A stretch of 64,000 nucleotides of DNA from Affinundibacterium macrobrachii (GTDB lineage Bacteria; Pseudomonadota; Gammaproteobacteria; Burkholderiales; Burkholderiaceae_D), in assembly GCF_014652415.1 (NCBI RefSeq), contig NZ_BMYT01000003.1, forward strand, positions 558,001 through 622,000. The letters run 5' to 3'. The stretch's first letter is position 1. Every line of letters begins with the position of its first letter. The translations under genes and the position numbers were made by a program. Shown piece after piece: positions 60,389 to 64,000 of this stretch. The notes below the pieces were generated by a model. The model had not been told where the DNA came from. It did no database searches and saw nothing but the letters and a program-made list of their open reading frames with translations.

Positions 60389-61069
60389 TTATTTGAGATC
60401 CAATATCCCCATACGAGTAGCCGTATTAATTGCTTGAGTGCGTGAATTAACATAAAGTTTGCTATAAATGCTCTTAACATGATGACGTACTGTGTTCAAA
60501 CTCATCTGCCTCAACTCAGCGACTTCCCCATAGGTGTAACCGATTGTCAAATCTTTAAGGACAAGCAATTCTTTTGAAGTCAGCGAAGGACCGCTAACGA
60601 ATGATTTTTGCTCAAAAGTCGTATTGCCGAATCGATTTGGTGTCGTGTAGTCACGCAACTGCGTTAAAACACGTCTAGCTATTTGTGGTGACATTGGTGA
60701 ACCACCATCCATGAGATCTTCTAAATGCTCAGCTAACTCATCGTCTCCCTGTCCTTTTAATAGGTATCCTGAGGCGCCAGCTTCAACGCAACGAATCACA
60801 TTATCCTCGTCACCAAAAACCGAAATTATCAATACCTGACAACTTGGATAGTGCGCAAGAGTCCAAGGAATCAGGTCAATCCCATCTCCGTCCGGCAAAC
60901 CCAAATCCAACAACAAAACGTTTATCGAATCTTGAGAAATAGCGTGGCGAGCTTCGTGCCATTTCCCACATGCAAACGCAATACTCCAATTTGCGCGTGA
61001 TTGAATAGTGCTTACAAAGCGTGACAAGGTTCTCGGGTCATCTTCAACGATACCTATCTTAATTTCCAT
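60389..61069 (-). CDS. NarL/FixJ-type response regulator
   Basis: 226 aa: receiver domain with the phospho-acceptor Asp55 (VLLLDLGLPDGDG), Thr/Ser and Lys (GYLLKGQGDDE), and a LuxR-type HTH (LTSKELLVLKDLTIGYTYGEVAELRQMSLNTVRHHVKSIYSKL). First gene of the pair with the kinase. Confidence 0.9.
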   Translation of the reverse strand: MEIKIGIVEDDPRTLSRFVSTIQSRANWSIAFACGKWHEARHAISQDSINVLLLDLGLPDGDGIDLIPWTLAHYPSCQVLIISVFGDEDNVIRCVEAGASGYLLKGQGDDELAEHLEDLMDGGSPMSPQIARRVLTQLRDYTTPNRFGNTTFEQKSFVSGPSLTSKELLVLKDLTIGYTYGEVAELRQMSLNTVRHHVKSIYSKLYVNSRTQAINTATRMGILDLK

Positions 61070-61249
61070 ACATAAAAATAGAAAAAGGAAACGAAATAAA
61101 TTTCAAAACAAAATAGTAAGGAGTTTACAGAAACTTTCTATCACATCTTCATGTGATTTCAGCGGGATAAGTATTTTATAAAATATTTCAACTAGCTAAT
61201 AGTCTGAACAATCAACTATTCTTTATTGACCTTTCCAAACCAAATATCT

Positions 61250-62542
61250 ATGCACAATCTTCATCAACAAATTCGTCAAAAAAATCAGTATAAGAAAAAA
61301 AGCTGCGCGATTCTCATCGCCAGCATATTCGCATTAACTGCCCCACAAATTCACGCGCAAGGGCTATTTAACAAATTGATTGAGAAGGTACAAAGTTCTA
61401 CCCAGTCAAGCGGTGGCTTATCGCACGCTGATCTCAGCGCGTCTGATAGAAAACAATTCGAGCAAGATAGAGCAGACAATAATTTAGACAAAAAACCAGT
61501 GACCGCTGATAAGCGCGGAGTTAGCGGCATATATTTTTCAAACGTACCAATGGGTGGTGTATCCCTAAATCAATCTGCCACTTTTGCTATTGGAAAATTC
61601 TTAGTTGAGTACGACGACAGTACTGGCGTAGCGACCATCTCAACGCGCTATGGTTTCGAAGCGAACGACCCATCTAAACTAGTGCCAAAAGCAAAATTCA
61701 CACGCTCCTCAACTTACAAGGATCGCAATTTACGTGCACTACAAAATACTACGCATTTTCTACTACCAGAGGGCAATCCCGAATCAAGAATGCACTTACT
61801 GTACGGACAAATGATTCATAAAACGGATTTGCAAGGTAATAAAGTAGCGGACAAATTAACTCCAACCGGATTAAAAAATTTGTTAGAGCTTGAACCTGGA
61901 ATTCTGTATATTGGCGAAACGCCATTTGCTGGAAATAAGACCGAAGCTGACGGTCATAACCTGCTTCTTCCTGGAATGGTAATGCCTCTATTGATTAAAG
62001 AAGGAAAAGAGGAAGCGGCAAAAGCGTGGACAGTAGAACGCATTATCAAACAATATCGTGCCGCCAATGCAGCGTTCGACAGCGCTTTAGAAGACACAGC
62101 AGCAACTGCCGATCCTAATTTAAGCTTACGTGAACCATCAAATGATTTGCCGACGAAGCAAGAGTTAGACGCCGCGAAAAACCAGTGGAACATTTTAATC
62201 AAGTCACAGGCAGTTGGCGGCACCCAATCCAAACGCCAGTTCAAACTTGTCTATGCTTATCCAGCTACCTCATTCGAAAATCAAAACAAAAAACAATGGG
62301 TGAATAATACATACACGGACACAATAGTTACCCGTAGCCGAGTTTATGTCGCAGTGTTTCAAGATCAGGAAAACAAGTACTGGACAAATCGCTTCTATTT
62401 GGTTGAAAAAGCACCATTGGGCGTTTTCTTTGGCGAGCGGTGGTCTGGTCAATATGAATACGCATTGCCTGCAAGCGCACTACCTGTGGCGATAGACAAA
62501 ACTGCTGCACTAAAGTATCAATCTGTGGTCAAAACAAAATAA
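61250..62542 (+). CDS. Secreted protein of unknown function
   Basis: A 430-aa protein with a long N-terminus and signal peptide (CAILIASIFALTAPQIHAQG). The mature part has GLFNKLIEKVQSSTQSSGG and TSSTYKDRNLRAL-type segments and a beta-rich C-terminus. I do not recognise a family. It is divergent from the two-component genes and may be their target, but nothing proves this. The ATG at 61250 is used; a TTG at 61226 is the alternative. Confidence 0.7.
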   Translation: MHNLHQQIRQKNQYKKKSCAILIASIFALTAPQIHAQGLFNKLIEKVQSSTQSSGGLSHADLSASDRKQFEQDRADNNLDKKPVTADKRGVSGIYFSNVPMGGVSLNQSATFAIGKFLVEYDDSTGVATISTRYGFEANDPSKLVPKAKFTRSSTYKDRNLRALQNTTHFLLPEGNPESRMHLLYGQMIHKTDLQGNKVADKLTPTGLKNLLELEPGILYIGETPFAGNKTEADGHNLLLPGMVMPLLIKEGKEEAAKAWTVERIIKQYRAANAAFDSALEDTAATADPNLSLREPSNDLPTKQELDAAKNQWNILIKSQAVGGTQSKRQFKLVYAYPATSFENQNKKQWVNNTYTDTIVTRSRVYVAVFQDQENKYWTNRFYLVEKAPLGVFFGERWSGQYEYALPASALPVAIDKTAALKYQSVVKTK

Positions 62543-62590
62543 GCTAGCTTCTTTTTCTGGCCTATTTCAAAGAACAATTTAGATGAAGAA

Positions 62591-62616
62591 CGCGATGGAT
62601 TAACAGATTCATCGCG
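62591..62616. terminator. Possible bidirectional terminator hairpin
   Basis: CGCGATG and CATCGCG form a 7-bp stem with a 12-nt loop between convergent genes; there is no clear T-run. Confidence 0.35.
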
Positions 62617-62659
62617 TCATCAATACCGCAAAAATTGTTTGACTTAACAACTGAACCTC

Positions 62660-64000
62660 CTACATCACAACAGAGAACATAGGAAACTCCACAAAAAATA
62701 TCGTGCCGCCAAGTGGATTGGGACAGAAGCCAATCTTGCCATCCATGCGTTCTACTAACTCTTTGGCAATCGTCAAACCTAGTCCAGTGCCGTCTTTGGC
62801 ACGCGTGTCAGATGCATCTTCTTGTGAGAATTTTTGGAAAATTCTTTCGCTAAAACTGGCAGAAATGCCTGGACCGCGATCAATTACTTCGATCCGTACA
62901 TGACCTTCTTTGTTCGGTAATAAACGGATGCGAACATGTTCTGCTGGTGGAGAATATTTACAAGCATTCGACAAAAGATTCGCCATCACTTGGGCGAAGC
63001 GATCAGGGTCGACCCGTAAGGCGTAATTCGGGATATCGCTATCGATCAACAGCGATACACCTAGACGTTGAGCAAACGCTTGGTTTGATTCTAATACGTC
63101 AGCGATCAAGCCAGCCAATGGCAACTTTTGAAAATTAAAGTCCATCATATTGGCTTCAATCTTTTGCATATCCAACAGATCATTGATTAAGCGACCAAGG
63201 CGCTCGGCGTTATTTAAAGCGATCTGTCCCAATTTGGCCGCAGCAACTGGCAACTCGCCAGCCACACCGCCGACCATGAGGCCAAGACCACCGCGAATTG
63301 CGGTTAGAGGGGTGCGCAATTCATGGCTCACGGTCGAGACAAATTGCGTTTTCATCCGCTCCACTCGCTTTTGCTCGGTGATGTCACGAACAATTAAAAT
63401 GAATTTTCTTTCTCCTGCATCGGCAAATCCACTCAGTGATAGTTCCGCTAAAAACAAGCTGCCATCGGCGCGTACTTGTTGTAGCTCCATTTCGCTGTGC
63501 CCCTTGCTGGCGAAATCTTCACTAGCTATCTTTGCCTGCAATTGCTCACTCACATCCTCTGCACACAAGCGAGCAAAAGGCATGCCTTTAATTGCATCAA
63601 GATGCCAACCAAACAAGGCTAAGCCAGCACGATTACATGACTCTATCTTCCAATATTTGTCGGTGGTTAAAATCGCGTCCGCTGCATTTTGAAGAATAGC
63701 TTGCATACGCTCCGCGTTATCTCGATTGACTTGCTGTTGCGCGACCAGTTCTTGCAAACGCTCTGCCACCAACGATTCTAAACGTGCCTGATCACGCGTT
63801 AAGTGTGCAACTCGCCAACGATAAATACCAAATAAGATCGCCGCCGTCAGCAACAGCATCAGCCAACGAAACCAGGTCGTTTGCCAATAACGTGGAGGAA
63901 TCGCGATTTTGACACTCGCCACTCTGTCACTCCAGACGCCAAGATCATTCGCCGCTTTGACTTGAAAAACATAATCGCCTGGATTCAAATTAGTATAAGT
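62660..64000 (-). CDS. Propeller-type sensor histidine kinase, N-terminal part outside window
   Basis: 446 codons are visible; the gene begins beyond the right edge. Domain order: end of a Y_Y_Y domain (AANDLGVWSD), membrane helix (WFRWLMLLLTAAILFGIY), PAS domain, HisKA with VSTVSHELRTPLTAI, HATPase with NLLSNACKYSPP, DRGPGIS and GTGLGLTIAKE. No receiver domain at the C-terminus. A second propeller-type kinase in the window. Confidence 0.88.
   Translation of the reverse strand, partial: TYTNLNPGDYVFQVKAANDLGVWSDRVASVKIAIPPRYWQTTWFRWLMLLLTAAILFGIYRWRVAHLTRDQARLESLVAERLQELVAQQQVNRDNAERMQAILQNAADAILTTDKYWKIESCNRAGLALFGWHLDAIKGMPFARLCAEDVSEQLQAKIASEDFASKGHSEMELQQVRADGSLFLAELSLSGFADAGERKFILIVRDITEQKRVERMKTQFVSTVSHELRTPLTAIRGGLGLMVGGVAGELPVAAAKLGQIALNNAERLGRLINDLLDMQKIEANMMDFNFQKLPLAGLIADVLESNQAFAQRLGVSLLIDSDIPNYALRVDPDRFAQVMANLLSNACKYSPPAEHVRIRLLPNKEGHVRIEVIDRGPGISASFSERIFQKFSQEDASDTRAKDGTGLGLTIAKELVERMDGKIGFCPNPLGGTIFFVEFPMFSVVM

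Overview
The window looks like a chromosomal segment of a betaproteobacterium of the Burkholderiales, most likely Oxalobacteraceae and resembling Undibacterium. This is inferred from gene order and protein style; no database search was possible. The core is a long run on the minus strand in an order I know from Burkholderiales: mlaFEDACB, an ABC-2 exporter, a BolA-family gene, murA, hisGDCBHAFIE, hinT, tatABC. Nearby are petABC-sspAB, an mscL gene, a degS-like protease and gltBD. The DNA is moderate in GC with AT-rich intergenic regions.

Layout. 1-2487: a copper-exporting ATPase (cut by the window edge) with a MerR/CueR-type promoter, and a divergent copZ-like chaperone. 2553-4521: lrgAB and an orphan periplasmic binding protein. 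4774-9046: tRNA-Thr, sspB, sspA and the cytochrome bc1 operon. 9402-12516: mscL, a NIF3 protein, a DegS-like protease and a DUF2461 protein. 12523-22575: tatABC, hinT and the histidine operon, with a DNA methyltransferase gene inserted between hisC and hisD. 22619-30200: murA, bolA, an ABC exporter and the Mla lipid-transport operon. 30714-31711: two small accessory genes. 32129-37385: a branched-chain 2-oxoacid dehydrogenase operon (E1a, E1b, E2, E3). 37548-40232: a YtrA-like GntR regulator with its ABC transporter. 41138-45067: a very large propeller-type sensor kinase. 45404-51807: glutamate synthase gltD and gltB.

The stretch from about 51.9 to 58.5 kb is accessory. It holds what I read as a small integron gene-cassette array without an integrase: three consecutive small same-strand genes, each followed by an attC-like site with an ACTTAAC / GTTRRRY core pair and a foldable interior with unpaired bases. 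About 240 bp upstream lies a near-perfect LexA box followed by a long stem-loop, and a fourth degenerate attC-like hairpin abuts the first cassette. Then come secreted proteins of unknown function, a YCII protein, an RTX/DUF4214 protein, a tiny cysteine-rich secreted protein with a mirror-symmetric cysteine pattern, and a membrane-anchored glutaredoxin. The window ends with a NarL-type two-component pair, a secreted protein of unknown function and a truncated hybrid-type sensor kinase.

Functional links seen here: the Rieske protein carries a twin-arginine signal and tatABC is in the same window; SspB has the C-terminal ClpX-docking tail; Mla, MurA and the LPS- or peptidoglycan-linked genes form an envelope block; two copies of a roughly 110-bp inverted-repeat element sit inside the bkd and glt operons.
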